A stretch of 56,060 nt of DNA from an uncultured Anaerolineae bacterium (GCA_937943625.1 CALEAD010000011.1:1-56060); one strand, 5' to 3'; positions 24,308 through 33,201 are shown, numbered from the stretch's first letter. Notes: generated from the letters alone by a model not told the origin. Made by a program: numbers and translations.

Positions 24308-25483
24308 TCATTGCAGGGGCAGATAAATCGTGAAGGTGCTCCCCTCGCCCGGCGCGCTTTGTACTTCAATACGGCCGTTGAGCCGTTCCACCTTCAGTTT
24401 GGCAATCGTCAGGCCAATGCCCAACCCAGGAAACAAATGTGTGTTGCCAGGCTCCTCCAGGCGGAAAAAGGGATCAAAAATACGCTCATGTGCCTCTTCA
24501 GAAATGCCAATTCCCTCATCCCGCACCTGAAACGCCACTTCCTGTTGGTTGGGCACAAAGACCCTCACCTCCACTGGCTTTTGCTCAGGATTGAACTTCA
24601 CCGCATTTTCTAGCAAGGCGCGCAGCGCCAACACCACGTCACTCTTATCAGCCAGAAGTTGCGGTAAGTTGTCGGCAATATTCAGGCGAATGAGCGGCGC
24701 TTTACCATCCGTCGCCGCTTGCGTGGCATTCAGCGCCTCCACCACCACATCTGTTGGGTTCAGATAGTCATAATTGGGCGCGCCGGGCGACATCTCATAC
24801 AGAATGAGCATGTTATTAACCAGCCCTACCATAGACTCTATGTTGCGCGTGATGGAGCGCAGCGCCACCTTGAGCGACTCACCGGTAATCGCGCCCTGGT
24901 TGATCAGCCCCAGAAAGCCGCGAATCGAGGTCAATGGTGTGCGCAGCTCATGCGCCAGCGTGGCAATAAACTGGCTGCGCAGCTCTTCTTGCTCGGCCAG
25001 GTCGGCATACGCTTCCTGAATCACCTGATTTTTGATGTTAAGCTCGCGAATCACGGCGCGATCATTGCGGCGCAGGTGACCAATGATCTGGTTTAGCAAG
25101 TTTTGCAGCAGCTCGGTGCGCTTTTGGGCAATGCTCATAAAAGCTTGCTGCTCCAGCTCTAGTGTTTCGCAAGCTGTTCTGCTGCGAATCGTAGCCATGC
25201 GCACAGAGTGGCCAAAGAAAGACATTTCGCCAAAATAGCAGTCCGGACCAATGGTGTCCACCAAAATTTCATGCCCATCTTTGGCATGAACGAGGATGTC
25301 TACCTGGCCAGAGGCAAGAATATACATGGTCGTACCGTGCTCGCCTTCGCGCACAATGTCTGTTTTGGCTGGGTACGAACCAAACGTGGCGACTTCGCTC
25401 AGCGCCTGTAAATCTTCGGCGCGCAAGGAGGGGAAGACTCGCGCTAATAGGGAAACTGCGTCTATTGTCTGGTTGAGTACCAT
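24308..25483 (-). CDS. Histidine kinase with N-terminal cyclic-nucleotide-binding domain
   Basis: This 391-residue kinase joins a cNMP-binding domain (about 10-125; FGEMSFFGHSVRMATIRSRT phosphate-binding cassette with R95) to HisKA (phospho-acceptor H178 in TLAHELRTPL) and HATPase (DEGIGIS G1 box, PGLGIGLTIAKL G2 box). It has no membrane segment, so it should be a cytosolic sensor. The cassette resembles those that bind cAMP or cGMP, but binding cannot be proven from sequence. No response regulator is adjacent, making it an orphan. A coiled linker (about 130-170) connects sensor and kinase. The start is an ATG with a modest AGGAG at -7 on this strand. Confidence 0.88.
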   Translation of the reverse strand: MVLNQTIDAVSLLARVFPSLRAEDLQALSEVATFGSYPAKTDIVREGEHGTTMYILASGQVDILVHAKDGHEILVDTIGPDCYFGEMSFFGHSVRMATIRSRTACETLELEQQAFMSIAQKRTELLQNLLNQIIGHLRRNDRAVIRELNIKNQVIQEAYADLAEQEELRSQFIATLAHELRTPLTSIRGFLGLINQGAITGESLKVALRSITRNIESMVGLVNNMLILYEMSPGAPNYDYLNPTDVVVEALNATQAATDGKAPLIRLNIADNLPQLLADKSDVVLALRALLENAVKFNPEQKPVEVRVFVPNQQEVAFQVRDEGIGISEEAHERIFDPFFRLEEPGNTHLFPGLGIGLTIAKLKVERLNGRIEVQSAPGEGSTFTIYLPLQ

Positions 25484-25655
25484 CTACTGCTCCTTCAACT
25501 GCTCTGGTGTTTTTTGCCTGCCTTGCAGTATATCATAGGTGCTGTGCTGACTAGCACACTTTTTACGCGCACTTCACGCCTAAAAGAGCCCGTGGGACAC
25601 AAAGCAACACAGAGAAAACAAAGAAGGCGCACAGGGAAAAGCTGTAAGTATTTAC

Positions 25656-25702
25656 CGCAAAGGACGAGAAGCCCGCAAAGAGAAAAGAGAAAAACCTTTG
25701 CG
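25656..25702. repeat. CGCAAAGG/CCTTTGCG inverted repeat unit
   Basis: Perfect 8-bp arms enclose a purine-rich loop. The surrounding A- and G-rich sequence (from about 25595) has the look of the short interspersed 'CACAGAG/CAAAGG' repeats found between genes in many environmental bacteria. A similar unit is at 45460-45555. Confidence 0.5.
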
Positions 25703-25773
25703 TTCATTGTCTCCTTTCTACGGCCGTTCGCCAAAATTGGCTCGTGGGCTATAATTTTCCCGTAGTACGGTTT

Positions 25774-25866
25774 TCCAAACCACGTATCGAACTGGAAGTT
25801 CGATTTACGAAGGAATTCCCCATGAGCGGGGCGCACCACGATAAATGAAAATAGAACGCAGGTTAG
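25774..25866 (+). repeat. Paired upstream repeat, copy 1
   Basis: About 93 bp sharing CGTATYGAACTGG, a TTCGA turn and CACCACxAxAAATGAAAAT...GCAGGTTA with 34770-34861. Both copies lie shortly upstream of a gene, on the same strand, and both are followed by a GCGGT-type fragment and a GAGGAG or AAGGAG ribosome-binding site. Confidence 0.65.
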
Positions 25867-25922
25867 CCGTCGGTGGTCAGCCGGCTGCGTTCGGCGGTTA
25901 GCGGTCCGCCGTCAGCGGTTAT
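25863..25922. repeat. GCGGTC-rich MITE fragment
   Basis: Alternating GTCGGTGGTCAGC and GCGGTTAGCGGT words correspond to the interior of the element at 44859-45002, without its terminal repeats. Confidence 0.5.
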
Positions 25923-25936
25923 TTCCCGAGGAGAAT

Positions 25937-26998
25937 ATGAAAATTCCTGTAGGTGTTTTGGGCGCAACCGGCACGGTTGGCCAACGATTTTTGCAGCTTT
26001 TGGCGGTTCATCCCTGGTTTGAGGTAGTGGCAATAACGGGTTCAGAACGCACGGCCGGACGGCCGTACCGCGAGGGCGTGAACTGGGTAATTGGTGGCGA
26101 GATTCCTGCGGCGGTGGCTGACCTGATCGTGCAACCCACACAGCCAACCCTGGCCATCAACGGCCGTCCGCCCCTTGCCTTTTCGGCCCTGCCCACCAAC
26201 GAGGCGCGCGAGTGGGAACCCCAATTTGCTGCCGCCGGCTACGCCGTCATTACCAACGCCTCCACCTTTCGCATGACGCCCGACGTGCCCCTGCTCATTC
26301 CCGAAGTCAACCCAACCCACACGGCGCTCATCCCCACACAGCAGGCCAACAATAATTGGCGGGGCTTCATCGTTGCCAGCCCCAACTGCTCCACCACCAG
26401 TGCCATTTTGCCTCTCAAAATTTTCCAGGATGCGTTTGGTTTGCAAGCGGCCATGATTGTTACCCTCCAGGCCATTTCTGGCGCAGGTTATCCCGGCGTG
26501 CCCGCCATGGACATCACGGACAACGTTATTCCCTACATCAGTGGCGAAGATGCCAAGCTAGAAAACGAACCAAAGAAACTTCTGGGCACAGTCAACCAGG
26601 GGCAACTGACCCTGGCCAACATCCAGACTAGCGCCCAGGCCAACCGCGTGCCAGTGCTGGATGGTCATCTGGCCAGCGTCTCCGCCAGATTGGGGCGGCG
26701 CGTCACGGCGGAGGAAGCGGTCGAAGCTTTGCTCAACTGGCAGCCCCCTGCCATTTGCCGTGAACTGCCAACCTCACCAGAAAAGCCACTGGTCTATCGT
26801 CCAGAGCCAGACCGGCCCCAGCCGCGCCTGGACCGAGACGCAGGGCAAGGGTTAGCCTGGACGGTCGGCAAGGTGCGCACCTGCGACGTGCTCGACATCC
26901 GCTACATGGCAATTACGCACAACACCCTGCGCGGCGCAGCCAGTGGCGCCATTTTGAATGCAGAGCTGTTGGTCAAGCAGGGATTTATTGGCAATTAG
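25937..26998 (+). CDS. asd: Aspartate-semialdehyde dehydrogenase
   Basis: This 353-residue enzyme reduces aspartyl phosphate to aspartate semialdehyde for lysine, threonine, methionine and diaminopimelate synthesis. It has the NADP motif GVLGATGTVGQRFLQLL at the N-terminus and the active-site cysteine in VASPNCSTTSAILPL (about residue 154). The ISGAGYPGVPAMDITDNVIPYI and THNTLRGAASGAILNAELL segments are those of the archaeal/fungal-type ASADH rather than the E. coli type. GAGGAG precedes the ATG. It stands alone between repeat-filled gaps. Confidence 0.94.
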   Translation: MKIPVGVLGATGTVGQRFLQLLAVHPWFEVVAITGSERTAGRPYREGVNWVIGGEIPAAVADLIVQPTQPTLAINGRPPLAFSALPTNEAREWEPQFAAAGYAVITNASTFRMTPDVPLLIPEVNPTHTALIPTQQANNNWRGFIVASPNCSTTSAILPLKIFQDAFGLQAAMIVTLQAISGAGYPGVPAMDITDNVIPYISGEDAKLENEPKKLLGTVNQGQLTLANIQTSAQANRVPVLDGHLASVSARLGRRVTAEEAVEALLNWQPPAICRELPTSPEKPLVYRPEPDRPQPRLDRDAGQGLAWTVGKVRTCDVLDIRYMAITHNTLRGAASGAILNAELLVKQGFIGN

Positions 26999-27490
26999 GG
27001 CCTGCTTCCTGAAGATGCGTTACAACTTTGCGACCACCGACGGCAGGCTACCGACCGCAATACTAGAGAGGCATGGCGGTCTGCGGTTGGTGGTCATTGG
27101 TCAAACTTATACGGATGTTTTGAACTTAGTTGGCCGGCTGACAGGCTGACAACACACGGCAAAGAAAAAGCGCCCATCTAAAGCCAGGAGGGGAAACTTT
27201 AGACAGGCACTTTTGGCGACTTCATCTACTAGTCTAGACACACTTCTTAAACGCTGCCTAAGCTAAACCTGAAAGGTTGCTGAGTAACCCCGTAAGGGCC
27301 GTGCGTTAGTTTGAGGATTGGTTTCCAACCAACTAACCAACCAAAAGTACACTTCACATGCTCTTTACAACTTCGACCGCCGACCGCCGCCGCCAAATCT
27401 TCTCGGCGGCGCGGTCGGCCGTCGGCGGTTAAAAAACTGTCAGGTTTCTCGTCAGGACATTATGAACCATGCCCCAATCTCTAGCCCCCA
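26999..27490. other. Repeat-filled intergenic region after asd
   Basis: This 492-bp gap contains MITE-type fragments at 27034-27112 and 27355-27473 and an AACCAACTAACC tract at 27319-27343. Between them, 27160-27310 holds small potential hairpins (GGTT/AACC and CCC-GTAA-GGG near 27271-27300) that do not match an RNA family I know. No terminator with a T-run and no gene is visible. Confidence 0.5.
27355..27473. mobile_element. Degenerate MITE-like element
   Basis: The right end is a perfect TGAACCATGCC. The left end is decayed. The interior is a strong GC-rich hairpin, GACCGCCGACCGCCGCCGCC with GGCGGCGCGGTCGGCCGTCGGC (27374-27430). It lies just beyond the 3' end of the minus-strand GT2 gene. 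Confidence 0.55.
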
Positions 27491-28447
27491 TCATTTATGC
27501 CTGAAGCGCCACCACACGCCCACCGGATAGCCCACCATTTTTGCCACATCCCCCACCAGACGAATAATGGGGATGAGCAGCAACGCGCGCAGCCGCGCCG
27601 GCGGACGCCAACCCCAGGTGTCTTGCCATAGCCGCTGCGCGGGCCGACGGCAGTAAGCGCCTACACCCAGGAGTAGCAGCGGCAGGCCGGCCTTATGCCC
27701 GCGCCAGATCAGGCGCAGCAAAAAGGGGAACAGCAGCAGGTAGGTGGCGTAGCGGATGGCGTGCCGCTTACCCCACAGGTTGGCCTTGCCATCCCCGCGC
27801 GCGTAGAGGTAGTATTGGCGAAAGAAGGTGCGCAGATTGCCCCGCGGACGGAAGTAAGCAACGGCCGTTGGCGCAAACGCAAACGGGCCATACCTCTGCC
27901 GCAGCGCCAGGTCAAACACCAAATCTTCGCTATAATCCAGCCATTCCGGGTAGCCCCCAACCGCCTCCCAGGCAGATTTGAGAAAAGCCACCGAGCGACT
28001 GGAGGGCAAAAAGCGTTCTGGATCAATGTCTTGCCGCGCGGGCAACACCGTATTACCCATCACCACCTCGAAATCGGTAAAGGGGTCTGCCTCAAACCAG
28101 CCGCTTACCACCGGCCTGCCCTCCAGCTCAATTGGGCGCACCAGCTCTTCTAGCCAGCAAGGAGCCAGTGTCACCCCAGCATCGGTAGCGGCAATGATCG
28201 GCCCGGCGGCCGCGCTAATCGCCAGGTTGCGCCCTTGGCTGATGTTGGCTCCCGGTGCACTGATCACTTTTAGTGGCAACCAAGCAGCATACTCGGCCAG
28301 AATCTCCAGCGTGTTATCACGAGAGCCGCCATCACACACCACCACTTCATCAGGTTGGCGGGTTTGCTGTAAGAGGGAGTCGAGCAACGGCCGTAACGCT
28401 TCCCCCTCATTTAACACTGTCATAATGACAGAAACTTTCATGCCCAT
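27491..28447 (-). CDS. Glycosyltransferase family 2
   Basis: This ~318-residue GT-A enzyme begins MKVSVIMTVLNEGEALRPLLDSLL and has VVCDGGSRDNTLEIL, AATDAGVTL in place of a strict DxD, and a SxDxxF-like YSEDLVFDLALRQRYGP segment. The last ~90 residues contain one or two hydrophobic stretches (YATYLLLFPFLLRLIW, LPLLLLGVGAY), so it is probably membrane-attached. Two close ATG starts are possible (28447, 28441). A GGGGG lies 12 nt upstream of the first. The role is likely in glycan or glycolipid synthesis; donor and acceptor are unknown. Confidence 0.88.
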   Translation of the reverse strand: MGMKVSVIMTVLNEGEALRPLLDSLLQQTRQPDEVVVCDGGSRDNTLEILAEYAAWLPLKVISAPGANISQGRNLAISAAAGPIIAATDAGVTLAPCWLEELVRPIELEGRPVVSGWFEADPFTDFEVVMGNTVLPARQDIDPERFLPSSRSVAFLKSAWEAVGGYPEWLDYSEDLVFDLALRQRYGPFAFAPTAVAYFRPRGNLRTFFRQYYLYARGDGKANLWGKRHAIRYATYLLLFPFLLRLIWRGHKAGLPLLLLGVGAYCRRPAQRLWQDTWGWRPPARLRALLLIPIIRLVGDVAKMVGYPVGVWWRFRHK

Positions 28448-28678
28448 TTGCACAGATACCCCCACGTATCACTCTGCACACTATAACCCACTTACCAGCT
28501 ATTAGCTACACGGCAAATGGGATAAGTGGCATAGTTCAGGCCACCAGGAGCCAACGTTTCTCAGGCAATACTTGGCAGACCATTAACAAATTTGCCTCCC
28601 GGCGCGTTATCTTTTATAGTGTCTACGCCTTATAAGTGCCCATTAGGAGATATGCGCCTTATATGCCACGCATATTGG

Positions 28679-28706
28679 TTGACATATCAACTAACAGCGT
28701 TATAAT
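28679..28706 (+). promoter_or_regulatory. Strong sigma-70-type promoter of the CBM48 gene
   Basis: Consensus TTGACA (28679-28684) and consensus TATAAT (28701-28706) with a 16-bp spacer. It is the best promoter in the window by match, implying high expression of the small downstream protein. Confidence 0.8.
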
Positions 28707-28743
28707 GAGGTTGTAATTGTAAACTTATCAAGCAAAAATTAGC

Positions 28744-28768
28744 GGCCACTCTGCAATAGTGAGTGGCC
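28744..28768 (+). promoter_or_regulatory. 5' leader hairpin
   Basis: GGCCACTC and GAGTGGCC form a perfect 8-bp stem with a 9-nt loop in the ~79-nt leader of the CBM48 gene, 12 nt before AAGGAG. It may stabilise the mRNA or act in regulation. It lacks the T-run of a terminator. Confidence 0.45.
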
Positions 28769-28791
28769 TTCTCATGTAAGGAGTCTATCTC

Positions 28792-29094
28792 ATGTTGCAG
28801 AAAAAGTTTCTCAAAACCAAAGATGAATGTGAAGTGACGTTTGAGTTTAACGCCGAAGACGCCAACGAAGTAGCTCTGGTCGGTGAATTTAACAGTTGGC
28901 AACCCATCGCCATGAAGCGTGTTGGCAAAGAGGGGAGCCTGTTCCGCACTAAAGTCAAACTGGCCAAAGGGGGACAGTATCAGTTCCGTTACCTGATTGA
29001 TGGCGAAATCTGGCAGAATGATGAGGCCGCCGACGCCTACTGGCCCAACGAGCATGGCAGCGACAACAGCGTTGTCTTTACCAGCGAAAACTAA
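28792..29094 (+). CDS. Small stand-alone CBM48 / isoamylase N-terminal-like protein
   Basis: This 100-residue protein consists almost entirely of one early-set (E-set) glycogen-binding domain: VALVGEFNSWQPIAMKRVGKEGSLFRTKVKLAKGGQYQFRYLIDGEIWQNDEAADAYWPNEHGSDNSVV. Such domains bind alpha-glucans and are found in AMPK-beta subunits and branching enzymes. Here there is no catalytic domain. AAGGAG is 10 nt before the ATG, and the promoter is near-consensus, so it is probably abundant. Two hairpins follow, the second with a T-run. It could target proteins to glycogen or sense stored glucan; this is inference. Confidence 0.85.
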   Translation: MLQKKFLKTKDECEVTFEFNAEDANEVALVGEFNSWQPIAMKRVGKEGSLFRTKVKLAKGGQYQFRYLIDGEIWQNDEAADAYWPNEHGSDNSVVFTSEN

Positions 29095-29106
29095 GCACCC
29101 CCCTGA

Positions 29107-29138
29107 GATGGGCAACTTCTTGCACGAGGTTGCCCATC
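29107..29138 (+). other. RNA hairpin after the CBM48 gene
   Basis: GATGGGCAAC pairs perfectly with GTTGCCCATC around a 12-nt loop, 12 nt after the stop codon. There is no T-run, so it may protect the 3' end ahead of the true terminator. Confidence 0.5.
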
Positions 29139-29160
29139 TAACCACCCATTAACCCCAAAG

Positions 29161-29184
29161 CGGCCCCAATGTGGGCCGTTTTTG
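29161..29184 (+). terminator. Rho-independent terminator of the CBM48 gene
   Basis: The CGGCCC/GGGCCG stem with a short AATGT-type loop is followed by TTTTTGTTTT. Confidence 0.8.
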
Positions 29185-29340
29185 TTTTGGTTAGCCGCTC
29201 AGCCTTCATCCTTCGAGTTACCTCTGACTGGCTACCAGCAATTCTGAATTTAGCATTGGAGCCTGGCGACAGCAATTCTCAATTTGGGCCTGGCATTTGC
29301 GTAAACAGACCCATTTCTACGCTGCTCACGCGCAATTGTT

Positions 29341-29415
29341 ATGCTGAGCGAAGCGAAGCATCCCTATGGCCGCGGATTTTCCAGGGGAACGGGATGCTTC
29401 GGAGGACCTCAGCAT
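29341..29415. repeat. ATGCTGAGCGAAGCGAAGCATC inverted repeat
   Basis: The left arm (29341-29364) begins ATGCTGAGCGAAGCGAAGCA and the right arm (29391-29415) is its imperfect reverse complement, ending CCTCAGCAT. The central 26 bp are unpaired. The left-arm word is a widely met intergenic repeat in environmental genomes, from memory. Confidence 0.65.
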
Positions 29416-29548
29416 GACATCTCTCTTGTTAAATTGAGAATTGCTGCCTGGCGAAATTTGCAATGGTTCCCTTCCCCCTACGTGGTAGAATTACCTGTTG
29501 GCCTGAGACCCGAAAGGTCTATAAATGCCAGGCCATTCAGGAGAAACT

Positions 29549-32434
29549 ATGTCCTCAGACAAGCTGATTGTGCGCGGTGCGCGCGAACATAACCTGAAAA
29601 ACATTACCGTAGAAATCCCCCGCGACAAACTGGTGGTCATTACCGGGCTTTCTGGCTCCGGCAAATCGTCGCTGGCGTTTGACACCATCTTTGCCGAAGG
29701 GCAGCGCCGCTATGTTGAGTCTCTTTCTGCCTATGCGCGCCAGTTCCTCGGCCAGATGGAAAAGCCAGACGTAGACCAGATAATTGGTCTCAGTCCGGCC
29801 GTTTCGATTGACCAGAAAGGGGTCAGCCAAAACCCGCGTTCTACCGTTGGCACAGTCACAGAGATATATGACTACTTGCGCCTGCTCTTTGCCCGCGTGG
29901 GCGTGCCTCACTGCCCCACATGCGGCCGTCCGATTATGCCGCAATCTGCCGAGCAGATTGTGGATAGCGTGCGCCACATGCCCCAGGGCAGCCGCATTCA
30001 GGTATTGGCACCGCTGATCAGAGAGCGCAAAGGGCATCACCAGACGGTATTTGAAGATGTGCGCAAGGCGGGCTTTGTGCGCGTGCGCGTCAATGGGCAG
30101 GTGCGCCAGGTAGATGAGGAGATTCAGCTAGATCGCTACAAAAACCACACAATCGAAGCGGTAGTAGACCGCCTGGTAATTCGCCATGCACCGGATGACC
30201 AGAGTGAAGAGGCACAGGCCGCGCGCACCCGCCTCAACGATTCCATTGAAACAGCACTGGCACTGGGGCAGGGCATTGTCATTATCAATGACGTGACTGA
30301 CCCGAACAAACCGCGCGATGAGCTATATTCTGAACACCTCTACTGCCCTTATGACGGCACGAGCATTCCTGAAATTGAGCCGCGCACCTTTAGCTTCAAT
30401 ACGCCGCATGGTGCCTGTCCGGCCTGCCAGGGGTTGGGCACGAAGAAGGAATTTGATGTAGACCTGATTGTGCCAAACAAAAACCTGACGCTGAACGAGG
30501 GGGCCATTGTCGCCTGGCCTACGGAAGACAAGCAGGGGTATTATTGGCAGCTTTTGTGCGCTGTCACGCGCGCTTATAGCATTCCCATTGACGTGCCGGT
30601 GCACAAATTAAACGAGGCGCAGATGCGGCTGTTGCTGCATGGTACGGGCGATGGAACGGTAGCTGTAACTTATGTCAATCGTGAGGGGGACGAGCGGAAG
30701 TATACGACGCGCTATGAGGGGGTGATCCCCAACCTGGAGCGCCGCTACCGCGAGACCACTTCTGACTACGTGCGCGAAAAGCTGCAAGAGTTTATGGTGG
30801 ATCGGCCGTGTAGCGTGTGCGAGGGCACGCGCTTGCAGCCGGTTGCTCGTTCTGTCACCATCGGAAATTGGAGCATAGATCAGGTGACGCGACAGGCTGT
30901 GGTAAACATTTTGCCCTGGATAGAGATGCTGCGCGATGAGCAGCAAACGCCATTGACGTGGCGACAGCAGATGATAGCCCGCCCCATTCTGAAGGAAATT
31001 AGCGAGCGACTGACATTTTTGATTAATGTAGGGCTGGATTATCTGACGCTGGATCGCACGGCTGGCACGCTGAGCGGAGGAGAAGCGCAGCGCATTCGTC
31101 TGGCAACGCAAATTGGCAGTCAGTTGAGGGTGGTGCGGTATGTGCGGGATGAGCCAAGCATTGGCCTGCATCAGCGCGATAAAGCGCGCCTGATTCAGAC
31201 GTTGAAAGGGATGCGTGACCTGGGGAATACGGTGCTGGTGGTGGAGCACGATGAGGATACGATGCGCGCCGCCGACTGGATTTTGGACCTGGGGCCGGGG
31301 GCGGGTAAGCATGGGGGAGAGGTGGTGGCACAGGGGCCGCTGGCGGCCATTTTGCAAGAAGAGCGCTCTTTGACCGGGGCGTATCTGAGCGGCCGGATGA
31401 AAATTCCTGTGCCCAAGAAGCGGCGTAAGGGCAGTGGTGAGTTTTTGGTGGTACGTGGCGCGCAAGAAAACAACCTGAAGGATATTGACGTGCGCATTCC
31501 CCTGGGTAAGTTTGTCTGCGTTACGGGGGTAAGCGGCAGTGGCAAAAGCTCGTTTGTGGTGGAGATTTTGAGCAAGAAGCTGGCGCAGCACTTTTACCAG
31601 GCCAAGGTGTTGCCGGGCAAGCACCGTGCGGTGGAAGGCCTGGCCTCCATTGACAAGGTGATTGAGATTGACCAAAGTCCCATTGGGCGCACGCCTCGCT
31701 CTAACCCGGCTACCTATACCAATTTGTTTAACCTGATTCGTGATCTGTTTACCGGCCTGCCAGAAAGTAAGGTGCGTGGCTATAAGGCGGGGCGTTTTAG
31801 CTTTAATGTGAAGGGGGGGCGCTGTGAGGCGTGCCAGGGGCAGGGGCAGAACCGGATTGAGATGCAGTTTTTGCCGGATATTTATGTGCCGTGCGATATT
31901 TGTCATGGTTCGCGCTATAACCGTGAGACGCTGCAGGTGACGTATAAGGGGCTGAATATCGCGCAGGTGTTGGATTTGACGGTGGAGGAGGCGCTGACGT
32001 TTTTTGACCACATCCCGCCGCTAAAGCGGAAGCTGCAAACGTTGGAGGAGGTGGGATTGGGCTATATTCACCTGGGACAGCCAGCGCCTACGCTGAGTGG
32101 TGGCGAGGCGCAGCGCGTGAAGTTGAGCCGCGAGTTATCGAAGATTGCCACCGGGCGCACGCTGTATGTGCTGGATGAGCCGTCGGTGGGGCTGCATACG
32201 CATGACGTGGCGAAGCTGATTACGGCACTGAATCGCCTGGTGGATAAGGGGAATACGGTGGTGATTATTGAGCATAACCTGGACATTATTAAGGTGGCGG
32301 ATCATGTGATTGACCTGGGGCCTGAAGGGGGACACCGGGGCGGCGAGATTGTGGCAGAGGGGACGCCAGAGGAAATTGTCCAGGTGGCAGAGAGTTTTAC
32401 CGGGCAGTTTTTACGGCCGTATTTGCTTGATTAG
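29549..32434 (+). CDS. uvrA: Excinuclease ABC subunit A
   Basis: UvrA recognises DNA lesions and loads UvrB in nucleotide excision repair. The 961-residue protein has both ABC modules: Walker A GLSGSGKS at 33-40 and a second GVSGSGKSS, two signatures ([24 protein letters not shown]), and both Walker B motifs. Two oddities are visible. In zinc finger 1 the second cysteine is D269 (C266-P-Y-D269 ... C290-P-A-C293). The first Walker B strand reads VVRYVRDEP, with arginines at 530 and 533 where the family has leucines. Zinc finger 2 (CEACQGQG...CDICHGSRY) is intact. ATG 29549 has AGGAG 5 nt upstream. rsmE follows. Confidence 0.95.
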   Translation: MSSDKLIVRGAREHNLKNITVEIPRDKLVVITGLSGSGKSSLAFDTIFAEGQRRYVESLSAYARQFLGQMEKPDVDQIIGLSPAVSIDQKGVSQNPRSTVGTVTEIYDYLRLLFARVGVPHCPTCGRPIMPQSAEQIVDSVRHMPQGSRIQVLAPLIRERKGHHQTVFEDVRKAGFVRVRVNGQVRQVDEEIQLDRYKNHTIEAVVDRLVIRHAPDDQSEEAQAARTRLNDSIETALALGQGIVIINDVTDPNKPRDELYSEHLYCPYDGTSIPEIEPRTFSFNTPHGACPACQGLGTKKEFDVDLIVPNKNLTLNEGAIVAWPTEDKQGYYWQLLCAVTRAYSIPIDVPVHKLNEAQMRLLLHGTGDGTVAVTYVNREGDERKYTTRYEGVIPNLERRYRETTSDYVREKLQEFMVDRPCSVCEGTRLQPVARSVTIGNWSIDQVTRQAVVNILPWIEMLRDEQQTPLTWRQQMIARPILKEISERLTFLINVGLDYLTLDRTAGTLSGGEAQRIRLATQIGSQLRVVRYVRDEPSIGLHQRDKARLIQTLKGMRDLGNTVLVVEHDEDTMRAADWILDLGPGAGKHGGEVVAQGPLAAILQEERSLTGAYLSGRMKIPVPKKRRKGSGEFLVVRGAQENNLKDIDVRIPLGKFVCVTGVSGSGKSSFVVEILSKKLAQHFYQAKVLPGKHRAVEGLASIDKVIEIDQSPIGRTPRSNPATYTNLFNLIRDLFTGLPESKVRGYKAGRFSFNVKGGRCEACQGQGQNRIEMQFLPDIYVPCDICHGSRYNRETLQVTYKGLNIAQVLDLTVEEALTFFDHIPPLKRKLQTLEEVGLGYIHLGQPAPTLSGGEAQRVKLSRELSKIATGRTLYVLDEPSVGLHTHDVAKLITALNRLVDKGNTVVIIEHNLDIIKVADHVIDLGPEGGHRGGEIVAEGTPEEIVQVAESFTGQFLRPYLLD

Positions 32435-32484
32435 CGGTCAGGAAACGGATGTGAATCTTGCATCTGCAGCCTTTTGCCGACGCC

Positions 32485-33201
32485 ATGCACCGATTTTTTG
32501 TTGACCCGCAGTTGATTGGCCCAACGGCCGTTTCCTTTCCGCCGCATCTGACGCATCAAATTCACGCTGTGCTGCGCATGACCCCTGGCGCGCAGGTGCT
32601 GGTGCTGGACAATGCCGGGCAGGCGTATCAGCTAACGCTCACGGCCGTTTCACGGCAGCAGGTCATTGGCCAGATTACCGCCCGCTACGCCGCGGCGGGC
32701 GAACCGGCCACCTATCTGACGCTGTACCAGGCCCTGCTCAAAGCGGAGCATTTTGAGTGGGTGCTGCAAAAGGGCACGGAATTGGGCGTCAGCCGTTTTG
32801 TGCCCATCATCACGGCGCGCACGGTGGTAACGGCCGTGCGCCCCAGCAAAGCCGCGCGCTGGCAGCGCATCCTTACCGAAGCTGCCGAACAGAGCCGTCG
32901 CGGTCGCATTCCCGAACTGGCTGCTCCCATGCCCCTGGCCGAAGCGCTGGCCACCTGCACTGCCGACGCTATCCTCATGCCCTGGGAAGGAGCGACAGGC
33001 CTCTCACTGACCGCGGCGCTGGTTGGTCGTCCCCGTTCGGTGGCGCTGTTCATTGGTCCAGAGGGGGGGCTGGCGGCAGAAGAGATCGGGGGGCGGGCAA
33101 TGGCCGTTAGCCTGGGGCCGCGTATCCTCCGTGCGGAAACGGCCGCTATTGTTGCTGTGACGCTGGTTATGCAAGCCTGTGGTGATCTGGAATTGCCTTA
33201 G
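32485..33201 (+). CDS. rsmE: 16S rRNA (uracil1498-N3)-methyltransferase
   Basis: This 238-residue SPOUT methyltransferase has the RsmE opening MHRFFVDPQLI, a PUA-like N-terminal domain, and the knotted C-terminal half with ALFIGPEGGLAAEEI and VSLGPRILRAETAAIVAVTLV, which bind SAM. KGTELGVSRFVPIITART in the middle is also diagnostic. Length is normal. I chose ATG 32485 by family alignment. No Shine-Dalgarno is clear, and the frame stays open to a TTG at 32458. It lies 50 nt after uvrA and is probably cotranscribed. Confidence 0.93.
   Translation: MHRFFVDPQLIGPTAVSFPPHLTHQIHAVLRMTPGAQVLVLDNAGQAYQLTLTAVSRQQVIGQITARYAAAGEPATYLTLYQALLKAEHFEWVLQKGTELGVSRFVPIITARTVVTAVRPSKAARWQRILTEAAEQSRRGRIPELAAPMPLAEALATCTADAILMPWEGATGLSLTAALVGRPRSVALFIGPEGGLAAEEIGGRAMAVSLGPRILRAETAAIVAVTLVMQACGDLELP

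Larger units (their letters stand above)
25484..25936. other. Divergent repeat-rich intergenic region (kinase / asd)
   Basis: This 453-bp gap contains an A-rich unit with a perfect CGCAAAGG/CCTTTGCG dyad (25656-25702), a TATAAT (25750-25755), a ~93-bp repeat shared with 34770-34861, and a GCGGT-rich fragment of the MITE-like family (25863-25922). The asd ribosome-binding site GAGGAG lies at the right end. No gene is visible. Confidence 0.6.
28448..28791. other. Divergent intergenic region (GT2 / CBM48 protein)
   Basis: This 344-bp gap contains a strong plus-strand promoter at 28679-28706, a leader hairpin at 28744-28768 and the ribosome-binding site of the CBM48 gene. The left half shows nothing recognisable. 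Confidence 0.6.
29095..29548. other. Intergenic region between CBM48 gene and uvrA
   Basis: After the terminator this gap carries scattered words of repeat families (CTGGCGACAGCAATTCTC, CTGGCGAAATTTGCAATGG) and a large imperfect inverted repeat at 29341-29415. The uvrA AGGAG lies at 29539-29543. No gene is seen. Confidence 0.55.

Noticed and set aside
27170..27300. Cobalamin-riboswitch-like word AGCCAGGAG and small hairpins after asd
   Set aside because: Only the short B12-box-like word is present; the GGGAA...GGTG core and downstream B12 gene are absent, so the match is probably chance.
30608..32011. A 467-codon open frame antisense to uvrA
   Set aside because: It is exactly opposite a well-conserved gene, has low-complexity His/Gln/Arg-rich composition and matches no family; it is a codon-bias shadow.
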